A stretch of DNA of 64,000 nt from Rudanella lutea DSM 19387. GTDB taxonomy: Bacteria; Bacteroidota; Bacteroidia; Cytophagales; Spirosomataceae. The stretch spans positions 4,545,694-4,609,693 of the forward strand of contig NZ_KB913013.1 of NCBI RefSeq assembly GCF_000383955.1, in the 5' to 3' direction. The translations under genes and the position numbers were made by a program. The notes below the pieces were generated by a model. The model was given only the letters and a program-made list of their open reading frames with translations. It ran no database searches and had not been told where the DNA came from. Below, in pieces: positions 1-8,331 of the stretch; the first letter of the stretch is position 1, and each line of letters starts with the position of its first letter.

Positions 1-1738
1 TAAGTGTTTCGTAGCGTTTACCATAATCACGGTATTGCGCCAGTTTTGCCATCGTTTCGAGATAGACAGTTTTCAGCGTTTCGGGATTCAGGTTGTATCC
101 TTTCAGCTTTTTCTCAAAGGGGGTTCCGCCCAGTTCACGTTGCTGAATATTAAGCAGTAAGCGCACCAACACCCCTACGGCAAAGATGCCCACCTTGTAA
201 GGGTCATCCAGAAACTTAGGATTGTCGTTAACAAATTGCCTGAAAAGTGTTTCGTCAAACGCACGGCCGTATTTTGCCTCGACCTGTGCTTCGTCGGTTT
301 GTTCGTCGATTTGCATGGTTATGGTTTGACTTGTGGTAATGAGTGATAGGTAAGTGAGGTAGTTGAGCAGTAAGTGAGCCTTAAGAATAGTAAGTCCTGC
401 GGGTTCAACGTAGCCTTCTGAGGTCTGGGCTTTGTTATAATTAGCCCGGATTTGCGCCATGAAGCGGTTGTAAAGCGTTTGCCGATTAATGGGACGGCCT
501 ACGAAAACATCGTTGACGATGCCGTAGAAGTCATCTTCGTAAAACTGCTTGAATAGCCCAAAAGAAAACGTGAGGTCGTGCGGCTCCTTCTTGATGCGGT
601 ATGCCGCCTTGTAGAGTGGGTTCGGGTTCACCTTCGCCGGAGCCTCTGAGAACAACTTTCGGAAACGTGAAGGCAAGATTTCTTCCAGCAGCAGTTTGAT
701 TTTGATTGCCTTTGTGGTCGGATTCTCCTCAAAAAACAGCAAGTTCAGCGTAAAGCAGTTATCTGCTTTACCGATCTCCTGCATGATTCGATCTTCAATC
801 CGCTTCTCTTTCTCCGCTTCCGATAATTGAAACTCTAATCCTGTAATCAACTTGAGAGCTTTTTCCAGTCCGTTGGTGTCAGAGCTCAATACGGTTTTCG
901 GAATGGCGAAATAACTACTACCGTAAAAGTACTTCTTCAATTTCTGGGCGACGTACTTTTGCCCGTACTCAAATTCCAGCGAACAATCGGAGCAAATGGG
1001 GTAGTTTTTCCAGTTACCGCGTTGGTCAAAAAAGCCGCTCACCATACCCGGCTTATCGACTGTTGCATATTTGAATGGTGAGGCAAAGCCATGCAGCAAC
1101 GGTTTTTTCTCGAGGCAAACCGAGCAAAACTGATCTTTCCCCTGCGACGTAACCCCGTATTTCTCCGACTTGCCCGATGTACCACTGAGCAGAATTTGCT
1201 GTTGAAAAATGGGAAAGTCTGCCAGGTAACGGCGAACGCCATCCGATTCAAAACAGATGCTAAATCCCGACGACTGTTGCCGCTTTTTATCCATTTGGCC
1301 GTAAGCACTCTGCAAGGCGGCAAGTACCTCGTCATACTCAGCGGTCAGGCGGTGTTGCAAGGCCAACAAAAGGTTCAGGTCCTGTTGGTTGTTATTGACT
1401 CTACAAAGTGCAACAGCATTTTTAACTTGAACTGTCAGGAGAGTATTAAGCTTTTTCGCCAAATCTCCCGCTTTGGTGGTAAATGTAATGTCGCCACCTC
1501 TAGGCGAACCACCCCGATACAGATATTTTGGGTATGTTGTTTCGCTGGCTTTTTCTATGTCAACACCTGTAAACCGACAAGTCAATTGCCCACTCTCCTC
1601 ATAGATTGAGAATACGGCCAATATCATGTCATAGTTGATGCCCGGAAACATATTTTGCACGTACAGCATGTACGGCTCCGCTTGGCTCTCTTTTTGAAGA
1701 GCTAACCGGCCAATGGCGGCTATCGCTTTGTCCTGCAT
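1..1738 (-). CDS. cas8b: Type I-B CRISPR protein Cas8b/Csh1, 3' end beyond the window
   Basis: Large subunit of a type I-B Cascade complex, which helps recognise the PAM and target DNA. The frame is open from the ATG at 1738 to the window edge (579 codons), so the C-terminus is missing. Seen in the translation: a zinc-ribbon-like pair C205xxC208 and C249xxC252 around a segment rich in aromatic residues, followed by the FAIPKTV strand and, near residue 515, the helix FAVGVLVRLLLNIQQREL. This layout matches the Csh1/TM1802 family, which is usually about 550-700 residues. An AAAGG sequence lies just upstream of the ATG. It is the first gene of a leftward operon; cas7, cas5 and cas3 would be expected beyond position 1. 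No repeat-spacer array is visible in this window. Family call by motif and shape, without a search. Confidence 0.82.
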   Translation of the reverse strand, partial: MQDKAIAAIGRLALQKESQAEPYMLYVQNMFPGINYDMILAVFSIYEESGQLTCRFTGVDIEKASETTYPKYLYRGGSPRGGDITFTTKAGDLAKKLNTLLTVQVKNAVALCRVNNNQQDLNLLLALQHRLTAEYDEVLAALQSAYGQMDKKRQQSSGFSICFESDGVRRYLADFPIFQQQILLSGTSGKSEKYGVTSQGKDQFCSVCLEKKPLLHGFASPFKYATVDKPGMVSGFFDQRGNWKNYPICSDCSLEFEYGQKYVAQKLKKYFYGSSYFAIPKTVLSSDTNGLEKALKLITGLEFQLSEAEKEKRIEDRIMQEIGKADNCFTLNLLFFEENPTTKAIKIKLLLEEILPSRFRKLFSEAPAKVNPNPLYKAAYRIKKEPHDLTFSFGLFKQFYEDDFYGIVNDVFVGRPINRQTLYNRFMAQIRANYNKAQTSEGYVEPAGLTILKAHLLLNYLTYLSLITTSQTITMQIDEQTDEAQVEAKYGRAFDETLFRQFVNDNPKFLDDPYKVGIFAVGVLVRLLLNIQQRELGGTPFEKKLKGYNLNPETLKTVYLETMAKLAQYRDYGKRYETL

Positions 1739-1769
1739 ATGCCTTTCATCGTTTTCTTATTTCGCAAAT

Positions 1770-1803
1770 CAAAATCATAAAAGTGACGTATGCTGTCACA
1801 AAA
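1770..1803 (-). promoter_or_regulatory. Candidate promoter of cas8b
   Basis: On the minus strand TTTTG (1799-1803) is followed about 21 nt later by TGATTTTG (1770-1777), one mismatch from the Bacteroidota -7 box TAnnTTTG. It ends 31 nt before the cas8b ATG. Confidence 0.4.
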
Positions 1804-1804
1804 C

Positions 1805-1837
1805 TTTACGCGTACGTGTTTATTGGTTGTACCTTCG
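1805..1837 (+). promoter_or_regulatory. Candidate promoter of the toxin-antitoxin pair
   Basis: TTTA near 1805 and TACCTTCG at 1830-1837 (one mismatch to TAnnTTTG) lie 23 nt upstream of the antitoxin ATG. The site is back to back with the cas8b promoter. Confidence 0.33.
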
Positions 1838-1860
1838 TCTGTCTGTAATCTGTTTCGATC

Positions 1861-2070
1861 ATGACTATCCTGCAAATTCCTGTTCCCGAAACCACCGCCG
1901 AACGCTTTCGGGCTTTGTCAGAGCAACAGCAAACATTCGTTTCGCAGTTAGTAACTGACTGCCTGAACGAGCCAACGAGCCTGACAGACGTTATGGACTA
2001 CATTAGTTTTAAGGCTACTCAACGGGGGTTAACTTCTGAAATCTTGCAGAGCCTATTGGACGAAGAATGA
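1861..2070 (+). CDS. Putative antitoxin of a PIN toxin-antitoxin pair
   Basis: A 69-residue acidic protein, mostly predicted helical, with no recognised domain. It is called an antitoxin from context: its stop overlaps the start of the downstream PIN-domain toxin by four bases (ATGA at 2067-2070), the usual translational coupling of such pairs. It begins MTILQIPVPETTAE, a short strand followed by helices that could form a dimerising DNA-binding N-terminus, with a C-terminal region free to wrap the toxin. The pair is transcribed divergently from cas8b, across a gap of about 120 bp. The function is inferred, not seen in the sequence. Confidence 0.6.
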   Translation: MTILQIPVPETTAERFRALSEQQQTFVSQLVTDCLNEPTSLTDVMDYISFKATQRGLTSEILQSLLDEE

Positions 2071-2477
2071 AAATTGTTTTCGATACCAATACGCTAGTTA
2101 GTGCTGCACTTCTTTCTACGTCAATCCCCCGAAAAGCTTTCGAGTTGGCACTAAATCAGGGTGAACTGTTAACTTCGGAAGCTTGCTTGAGCGAATTAAA
2201 TGAGGTACTTCATCGACCTAAATTCGCTCGTTACCTAACTCCCTTTGAGGCTGACCTTTTCATCAATCAATACAGTCTGAAGGCTAAGGCTGTAAGCGTC
2301 AGTAGCCGACTGAGTGATTGCCGTGATGCTAAAGACAATAAGTTTCTTGAGCTGGCAACTGACGGACAAGCCGACTGTATCATTTCGGGCGATCAGGATT
2401 TGCTGGTGCTTCATCCATTTCATGGTATTTCGATTCTGAGTCCTACTGATTTTTTAGACTGGGTCGCTTCTCTTTAA
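2067..2477 (+). CDS. PIN-domain toxin (putative ribonuclease)
   Basis: A 136-residue single PIN domain, the length typical of PIN-family toxins of TA modules. Members cut RNA with a Mg2+-binding acidic cluster. Acidic residues in the expected places are D6 (VFDTN), E43 (LSELNEVL), D90 (DAKDNKFLELA) and D109/D111 (ISGDQDLL). The gene overlaps the putative antitoxin by four bases and ends one base before the stop of the convergent WYL pseudogene. Nothing suggests it is broken. Its target RNA cannot be told from sequence. Confidence 0.85.
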   Translation: MKIVFDTNTLVSAALLSTSIPRKAFELALNQGELLTSEACLSELNEVLHRPKFARYLTPFEADLFINQYSLKAKAVSVSSRLSDCRDAKDNKFLELATDGQADCIISGDQDLLVLHPFHGISILSPTDFLDWVASL

Positions 2478-2478
2478 C

Positions 2479-3372
2479 TCACACCACAAACTCCCCAATC
2501 CGCCCCCGCACGTAATCCCTCAGTGCGTCCGGGGCGTCGATGCGCACGTGACCCGGTAGCCCCAGAATAAACCGCCCGATACCCACCCAACTCCGCACTT
2601 CGCCTGTGTAGCGGTATGGGAATGTTGCGTCGTCGGGATTGGGGTGCAGGTCCGGCCGGGTTAGTGGGCGTTCCTCCAACAGCAGCCGTTAAGCCATCCG
2701 CGTTAGTGCAAGTGACACCCGCACCGGCTCACCCGGCCAATCAAACGGGTCAGTGGGGGCTTCGGTAGGCGGGTGGGTTTGGGGCGTGTCGAGCAGTTCA
2801 ACGGCCTCCATCCGCTGAATCTTGAAGGTCTTAATCTGGTCTGAAGCCGGTTCGTAGCTTGTCAGTTGGCTGTAGTCGGCTGAGAAACTGTGTGGCTCTA
2901 CCAGTCGGTTACTGATCGTGTCGCTATGGGCCGAGTAGTAGCGCAACAGCCGCACTTGCTGCCGGTTGCTGATAGCCTCGTGCAGGCGTGTCACCATCGC
3001 GCTTTTGTGGCCGTCGAGCAGCGTATCGGCCATCGGGAACAAGGTGGAGCGGCTAAAGATTTTTTGCCGGAGCGGAGCCAGGATCGGATTCGTAGGGGGT
3101 AGGGCTGCGAGTGCCTGCTGGAGTAGTTCGGCCTCGTCCTCGGTAAAGTCGGCCTGTTGCCGACGTTCGTCCTCGAACAGAAAAAAACGGGGAGGTCGTT
3201 TCCCTTCTTTCTCCACAAAAAAACCAACCGCTTCGAGCGTTTCCAGAAACCGGCGGGCATGGCGCGGGTCGCAGTCGAGGAGTTGGGCCAGTTGGCGGAG
3301 GGTTTTACCGGGACGTTGTTTGAGCAGCCTGATGAGCTTTAGGGCGCGGAGCAGGTTTTGTTGGGCAGACAT
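2479..3372 (-). pseudogene. HTH-WYL transcriptional regulator interrupted by one in-frame stop
   Basis: Two minus-strand frames, 2689-3372 and 2479-2679, are in the same phase and together make one WYL-family regulator of about 297 residues. The first has an N-terminal helix-turn-helix (residues about 1-65) and a WYL region (about 125-205); the second carries the usual C-terminal extension with GIGRFILGLPG. Between them the DNA reads ATG GCT TAA CGG CTG CTG TTG GAG GAA. In relatives this stretch commonly reads A-Y-R-L-L-L-E-E, so TAA is probably a point mutation of TAC or TAT. WYL proteins often regulate defence loci, and this one lies beside cas8b and a TA pair. It may be a recent pseudogene, a sequencing error, or a truncated protein missing the C-terminal extension. 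Confidence 0.8.
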
Positions 3373-3559
3373 GGATGTGGAAAGAGCTGCCCAAATAGCC
3401 CATTTCTTATGAAAGATACAACCTAAGTCGACTGGTTTTCGTGAACGGTTAAAATGTGGTTCATGAACAAAGGCGTTTTTTTTACAAAGACCGAAAGCTT
3501 GCGTTTGATAATCAGGTTGTTTAACGGATGGGGCACGGATTCACCTGATCGAAGTAGCA

Positions 3560-3604
3560 GCGGGGTTGTAGCGCCGACGGATTCCTCCGGCCCTACAACC
3601 CCGC
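3560..3604. repeat. Intergenic hairpin, 12-bp perfect stem
   Basis: GCGGGGTTGTAG (3560-3571) pairs with CTACAACCCCGC (3593-3604), and a smaller GCCG/CGGC pair lies inside the loop. It sits 17 bp downstream of the amidase stop. There is no following T-run, so it resembles a dispersed palindrome more than a classical terminator. Confidence 0.6.
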
Positions 3605-3620
3605 AAGTGTATAATGGGGG

Positions 3621-5267
3621 CTATTTGTACGCTTCGGGTGCTTTGCGGGCCCGGGTAGCCTGCTCAAAAGCGTAGCCGATGTTCAGGAGTTTGTCTTCGG
3701 CAAACGGCCGGGCAATAAACGTAATGCCAACCGGCTCGCCGTTGGGCCGGTAGCCCATCGGTACGGTCAGGCAGGGGTAGTTGGCCGCTGCGGCTAAGCC
3801 CGCACTTCGGTTGTTGATCGACAGAATGGCGTCGAGCCCATGCTGTTTCATGGGTTTCTCGAAATACTCCACGCCTGTTTTGCGGATGCTCGTGCGTAGC
3901 TTGGCCACCTCGTCGGGGCTTAGCTGGGTTTTGGGCACCCCGGCAATGCGCCCCTGCCCGTATGGCATCCGCCGGGTTGAGTCCTGCCGGTTGTAGGCCA
4001 GAATATCGTCGACCGAGCGGAAGGGGAGCGCCGACGAACCGTAGTTTTTGATGTAACCCGGTAGGTCGACGTTCATATCAACGTTGAGCAACGTACCAAA
4101 ACCCTCGGGCGATACCTGTTCCAGCTCAATCTCGATCACGGTGCCGCCCTGTGCCCGGATTTTGGCCACGTTTTGTGCGTAGAGTGAGTCGCGCAGCATG
4201 GGTTTGTAGGCCCCAAACCGTATGCCCTTGAGTGTTCCCGTTTTCACCGACTCCCAGTACGTTTTGTTTTTTGGGTTGTTTTTGGTGGCCGGGTCGGCCG
4301 GGTCTTCGCCGGTCATGGCCGAGAGCAGAATGGCCGCATCGGTCACGGTGCGGGTCATGGGGCCGGGGGTGTCGAGTGTGCTCGAAATGGGTACGATGCC
4401 ACCCCGGCTTAGCAAGCCTGTGGTGGGTTTAAGCCCCACGAGTGAGTTGGCACTGGCAGGCGACAGAATCGAGCCCGACGTTTCGGTGCCCACGGCCGCA
4501 GCCGCATAGTTGGCCGCCATGCTGGAGCCACTACCCGAACTCGATCCGCCCGTATCGAACTGCCGGGGGCCGTAGGGGTTCAGTGTTTGGCCGCCCATTG
4601 CACTGTAGCCGTTGGGGCAGTCGAGGCACATGAAGTTGGCCCACTCGCTCAGGTTGGCTTTGGCCAGAAAAACAGCCCCGTTTTTGCGTAGCTGCTCCAC
4701 AATGAAGGCGTCTTTGGTGATGTTGTTGTAAAACGCCTGCGCCCCGGCCGTGGTGACCATGCCGTTCTGGTTGATGTTGTCTTTCAGGATAATGGGCATC
4801 CCGAAAATGGGGTGGGTTGTGCCGGCCGCGCGGGCTTTGTCGCGGGCGCGGGCCTCGGCCACGGCGTTGGGGTTGATAGCAATGAGGTTGTTGAGGGCGG
4901 TAGTCCGGTTGTTTTCAAACTGGGCAATCCGGTACAGGTACCATTGGGTCAGCTTCTCGTAGGTGAGCTTGCCGGTGCGGATGTGGCCCTGCAACGTGAG
5001 AATGTCCTGTTCCAGAATGAGTGGCTTGAGGGCTTGGTAATCCGCTTCGGAAAAGCGCCCCAGCTGAGGGCTGATAGTCTTCCAGAACGTGTTTTTGTCG
5101 AGGTTTCGCGACTGAATCAGCTTGTAGCGTAATCGGGTGGATTCGTGGTTTGCGTTTTTGGCCAGTTCGGCCGTTTCGTCGTAGGGTTGCCAGGCCGGGA
5201 TGGTGGCTTTTTGCGCGACCTTGCACGAGGCTAATGTAAGCAGAATCAGTACAGTTGTTTTTCTCAT
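3621..5267 (-). CDS. Amidase-signature family lipoprotein
   Basis: A 548-residue amidase of the amidase-signature (AS) family, which hydrolyses C-N amide bonds with a Ser-cisSer-Lys triad. The triad is visible: K162 in IILKDNIN, the Gly/Ser-rich motif GGSSSGSGSS at 240-249 (cis-Ser about 242-243), and the nucleophile S266 in GTETSGSI. The N-terminus is a signal peptide ending LTLASC, giving a lipidated Cys15, so the enzyme is probably anchored in an envelope membrane facing the periplasm or surface. The substrate is unknown; related exported AS proteins are often annotated as Glu-tRNA amidotransferase subunit A by homology alone, but a lipoprotein cannot have that role. It is followed by a hairpin and has its own upstream region of about 180 bp. 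Confidence 0.88.
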   Translation of the reverse strand: MRKTTVLILLTLASCKVAQKATIPAWQPYDETAELAKNANHESTRLRYKLIQSRNLDKNTFWKTISPQLGRFSEADYQALKPLILEQDILTLQGHIRTGKLTYEKLTQWYLYRIAQFENNRTTALNNLIAINPNAVAEARARDKARAAGTTHPIFGMPIILKDNINQNGMVTTAGAQAFYNNITKDAFIVEQLRKNGAVFLAKANLSEWANFMCLDCPNGYSAMGGQTLNPYGPRQFDTGGSSSGSGSSMAANYAAAAVGTETSGSILSPASANSLVGLKPTTGLLSRGGIVPISSTLDTPGPMTRTVTDAAILLSAMTGEDPADPATKNNPKNKTYWESVKTGTLKGIRFGAYKPMLRDSLYAQNVAKIRAQGGTVIEIELEQVSPEGFGTLLNVDMNVDLPGYIKNYGSSALPFRSVDDILAYNRQDSTRRMPYGQGRIAGVPKTQLSPDEVAKLRTSIRKTGVEYFEKPMKQHGLDAILSINNRSAGLAAAANYPCLTVPMGYRPNGEPVGITFIARPFAEDKLLNIGYAFEQATRARKAPEAYK

Positions 5268-5360
5268 CGGGTATGTGTTTGCCGTCTGTTTATTGATGGG
5301 CGTTTTACTACAAAAATGCGCATTTACGTCCAGATTTTGGGCAAATACATTCCGAATGAA

Positions 5361-5443
5361 AAACCTGCAAGGTCTTCGAGACCTTACAGGTTTGGGGGTG
5401 GGGAATTGTAAACCTGCAAGGTCTCGAAGACCTTACAGGTTTT
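5361..5443. repeat. Two copies of a 33-bp palindrome
   Basis: Copy 1 (5361-5393) and copy 2 (5410-5443) each form a near-perfect hairpin of AAACCTGCAAGGTCT paired with AGACCTTACAGGTTT. Their loops are mirror images (TTCGA versus TCGAA). Each arm carries the same G/T wobble mismatch. Copy 2 begins 8 bp beyond the stop codon of the upstream protease gene. I recognise this as a dispersed repeat type, but cannot count copies elsewhere. Confidence 0.75.
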
Positions 5444-5451
5444 TGTACAGG

Positions 5452-8160
5452 TTAATGCGCAAAAGGAATCACCGCGGAGTAGCAATCGCCGAAGCCGGGC
5501 GTAGGCAGGTAATACGCCTGAAGACTCTCGGGCCGAATGGATAGGCCCTTTTTCGACGTTTTCACCACAAACCGGCCGTCCCAGTCGAGCCGAACCTCGT
5601 CGTAAATGGTCAGCGGGTTTTTGGGGTCTTCGGTGTTGCGGTAAATGAGCAGCACCCGGCCTCCGTTGACTCCGGTTGGGCGTCGGTTGTCGAGCACAAC
5701 ACGCCCGCCAATCTGCCCCCCGTCTTTGTAGAAATAATCGAATTTGGTGCGTCGGCCGGTGACTATCTCGGCTTCGGCCCCGCTAAACCGGTAGGCCGTA
5801 TGCAACTCAGGGTCGCGCGGGTCTTCGATAAAGGCAGCCAGATCGACCCGGTTGGGCTTGGCGCCAAACAGCTTCTGGGCACGCTGAGCAAGCCCTTCAT
5901 TACCGCGTTTTTCGGGCGTTATCCAGCCATACTTGCCCAGGCTCATGGGCGTGCGGAACACGTTGCTGCTGTCGTATTCGTACATGACTTCCACCCGGCG
6001 GGTTTCGCCTGGTTCGAGCAGGAGCGAGGTAGCCCCGAGGTAGGTACGGTACAGCGGGTTCGACTGGCCCGGCCGGATAAACACGCGGGTCGCTTCGTTG
6101 TACGGGTTGCCCACTTCCACAAATGTAATCTGGCGGGTGGCGGGGGAGCCTTCGGCCGAAATAAACCGGTCGTAGTTCGACTGAGCGAGGTTATTGTGGG
6201 GCGACATTTCGGTGACGAGTGTGCCGTCGGGGGCCACAAAGGCAAACGTGTCGATGCGAACAATGATGCAGTAGTGGCCGTTGCCCGGCGGATTCCAGGT
6301 GGTTGTAAACTCCACCGTACCGAGGGCCGGAATCGTTTGGGTCATTTCGCCCAGCGGGGTTTCGGGCGCTCCGCCCACGTTGTAGTTTTTAACCGAAAAT
6401 AACACCCGCACGTTGGGAGCAGCCAGATTCCCGTTGTTCCGCACCCGCGCTACCACCGTGTTGGGGTTGCCGGCCCAGGGCACGTTGAACCAGGCCGGGT
6501 CGGCCGCGTTGCGGGTGTTGCGCACTTCAATGTCGGGGCTTTGCCACTGCCGGGTGGGGCTTGCCGGCCACGGCCGTATAGAGGGGTCGGGGCGGCTGTT
6601 GACACCGTACTCTACTTTCACGTCGGCCTTGGTGCCGTCGATGCCGCTCACACTGAGCCGAAAATCGGTCGGGAAGGTCGGGTCCGATACGTCTACGGCC
6701 CGGTAATTCAGGCCATTGGTCAGCACGCTGCCGTCGCCGTCGGGGTCATTGGCAACGCGCAGAATCCGGGGGCGGCTGATGGGCGCATCGTCCGGCGACG
6801 AGTCGACGTCGGTTACCAGCACGGCATTGTTGGTGGGCAATTCCTGATCGCTGGTGTGGGTAGCCTGCCGGTTTCGGTACTCCACGTAGTAGTTCCAGCC
6901 ATCGGCCACCCGCACCTCAATGCCGCCCATGCGCCCGGCCGGGGGCGTACCTGCCTGAATGGCGCTGAGGCTGATGGTTTCGTTGACGGGCGAGCCCCCC
7001 AGCGCAAAGTTGTAGGTCTTGAGCCAGCCCGCGGGTACCCAGCCGAGCATCATGCGGTGCGCCAGCGAGAAGTGCGCCAGTCCGTCTTCGCTATCCATAT
7101 GGTCCCACTGAACAGGGTTGCGGCCGGGTACGTCGGGCGTGTACTGATCGCTCAGGCCGAGGTTGTGGCCCAGCTCGTGCGCAAACGTTTCGTGCACGGC
7201 ACGGGTAGGCTCAAAGGTGTCGCCCCAACCCACAGGCATCGAAATAACACCAAGGTTACGGCTCCCTTCGGCGGTGGTGTAGGTGCGGGTGCCAATGCTC
7301 GCGTAGGGCCAGGCGTTCTGCGTTGCGGTATTCTGCGATACGCACAATACGGTGTCGAAATTGCCCCAATTAACGTCGCTATCGGCGGCCGTGATGCAGG
7401 CCTGGTGGTAGTTGGTGTTAGGCGACCAAAGGGTGTTGCCGTTGCGGGTGACGGCGGTGAAGTAGCTGTCGAAATTGCCCGATAGCTGGTAGGGACCGAA
7501 GATCTGGGCCGAAATATCGAAGTTGTTGTACGAAACCTCCTGAAAAAACCGGCGACTGCTGCGGGTTTGCCCGCTCACGGTGACGCCGTTGATGATTTCG
7601 TCCATCCACCGCTGCCGGATGGCGTCGAGGGTGGGTGTATCGGTCGGGTACCGTTGCGACGACGTATCGACCAGGATAATGGCAATGCGCCGGGTGCCCG
7701 ATTGGGGTAACACGTTCAGGTTTTGAGGATCGGGGCCAGCCGGGCCACCCCCCCAGGCCGGTGCCGACTCACCCCCGGTTACCACGCCTACCACCGAGAG
7801 CGAGGGACCTGTTTTCTCGTCGGCCCAGTCGGTGGTCAGTTCAAATTTCTTCTCGGCTACCACCACGTTGGTGGCCCGGTCAACCACCTGAAACACGTAC
7901 GTACCGGGCCGGTAGCCAAGGCATAGCATCACGTCGGGGCGTTCGGGGTCAAAATTGGCGTCGCGGCAGAGCGATACTACGCCCGCCTGTGGGCCATCGG
8001 GCAGCCGAAACTCCAGGTCTTCCAGGGTGTACCCCCGGAGTTTGAAAAACACTTTGGTGTAGGCACCCACAAAAAAAGAGTGCCCCATGTCGATGCTGAC
8101 CCGCTTGCGAAACAAGGGCAGTTCGGGCCGGGTTGGGCGTCGTGAGGGAATAACTAACAT
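5452..8160 (-). CDS. M6-like zinc metalloprotease with CARDB-like domain
   Basis: Large putative zinc protease. From the ATG at 8160 it has 902 residues. The frame is open up to 8325, but that longer start would lie inside the terminator of the gene upstream, so 8160 (or 8196) is preferred. The metal site is HELGHNLGLSDQY at residues 328-340 (HExxHxxGxxD), followed by a Met-containing turn; the arrangement resembles M6 immune-inhibitor-type peptidases. After it come a beta-rich segment and, around residues 545-650, a CARDB-like Ig fold (VVARVRNNGNLAAPNVRVLF). The C-terminus is beta-rich with no type IX sorting signal that I can see. No clear signal peptide is visible at any start, which is odd for this class. 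Substrate unknown. Confidence 0.72.
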   Translation of the reverse strand: MLVIPSRRPTRPELPLFRKRVSIDMGHSFFVGAYTKVFFKLRGYTLEDLEFRLPDGPQAGVVSLCRDANFDPERPDVMLCLGYRPGTYVFQVVDRATNVVVAEKKFELTTDWADEKTGPSLSVVGVVTGGESAPAWGGGPAGPDPQNLNVLPQSGTRRIAIILVDTSSQRYPTDTPTLDAIRQRWMDEIINGVTVSGQTRSSRRFFQEVSYNNFDISAQIFGPYQLSGNFDSYFTAVTRNGNTLWSPNTNYHQACITAADSDVNWGNFDTVLCVSQNTATQNAWPYASIGTRTYTTAEGSRNLGVISMPVGWGDTFEPTRAVHETFAHELGHNLGLSDQYTPDVPGRNPVQWDHMDSEDGLAHFSLAHRMMLGWVPAGWLKTYNFALGGSPVNETISLSAIQAGTPPAGRMGGIEVRVADGWNYYVEYRNRQATHTSDQELPTNNAVLVTDVDSSPDDAPISRPRILRVANDPDGDGSVLTNGLNYRAVDVSDPTFPTDFRLSVSGIDGTKADVKVEYGVNSRPDPSIRPWPASPTRQWQSPDIEVRNTRNAADPAWFNVPWAGNPNTVVARVRNNGNLAAPNVRVLFSVKNYNVGGAPETPLGEMTQTIPALGTVEFTTTWNPPGNGHYCIIVRIDTFAFVAPDGTLVTEMSPHNNLAQSNYDRFISAEGSPATRQITFVEVGNPYNEATRVFIRPGQSNPLYRTYLGATSLLLEPGETRRVEVMYEYDSSNVFRTPMSLGKYGWITPEKRGNEGLAQRAQKLFGAKPNRVDLAAFIEDPRDPELHTAYRFSGAEAEIVTGRRTKFDYFYKDGGQIGGRVVLDNRRPTGVNGGRVLLIYRNTEDPKNPLTIYDEVRLDWDGRFVVKTSKKGLSIRPESLQAYYLPTPGFGDCYSAVIPFAH

Positions 8161-8276
8161 GGCGTTTACGAGAATAGGGGGCCGTTGTTGACCCATACAG
8201 CCTGTTAGTCGGTAAGCGGACGCTGACGCAAACAGTCCTTGAGCGAACGGTAACGGTTGGGTAGACGGAAAAACAA

Positions 8277-8308
8277 AAAAGGCCTTCCTTGTAGCAGGAA
8301 GGCCTTTT
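8277..8308 (-). terminator. Rho-independent terminator of the M16 protease gene
   Basis: A 13-bp perfect stem (AAAAGGCCTTCCT with AGGAAGGCCTTTT, 6-nt loop) lies 24 bp after the stop at 8332. It is followed on the minus strand by T6-G-T5. Confidence 0.88.
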
Positions 8309-8331
8309 GGGGAGGCATTATGCACAACAGC

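Noticed and set aside
1091-1609. Plus-strand open frame of 172 codons opposite cas8b
   Set aside because: It is antisense to a continuous minus-strand frame that encodes Cas8b with two CxxC pairs.
6541-7485. Plus-strand open frame of 314 codons inside the M6-like protease
   Set aside because: It is antisense to a protein with clear motifs and has low-complexity Gly/Val/His-rich composition typical of antisense frames in GC-rich genes.
8161-8325. Upstream extension of the M6-like protease
   Set aside because: It runs through the terminator of the preceding gene at 8277-8308 and has no homologous look.
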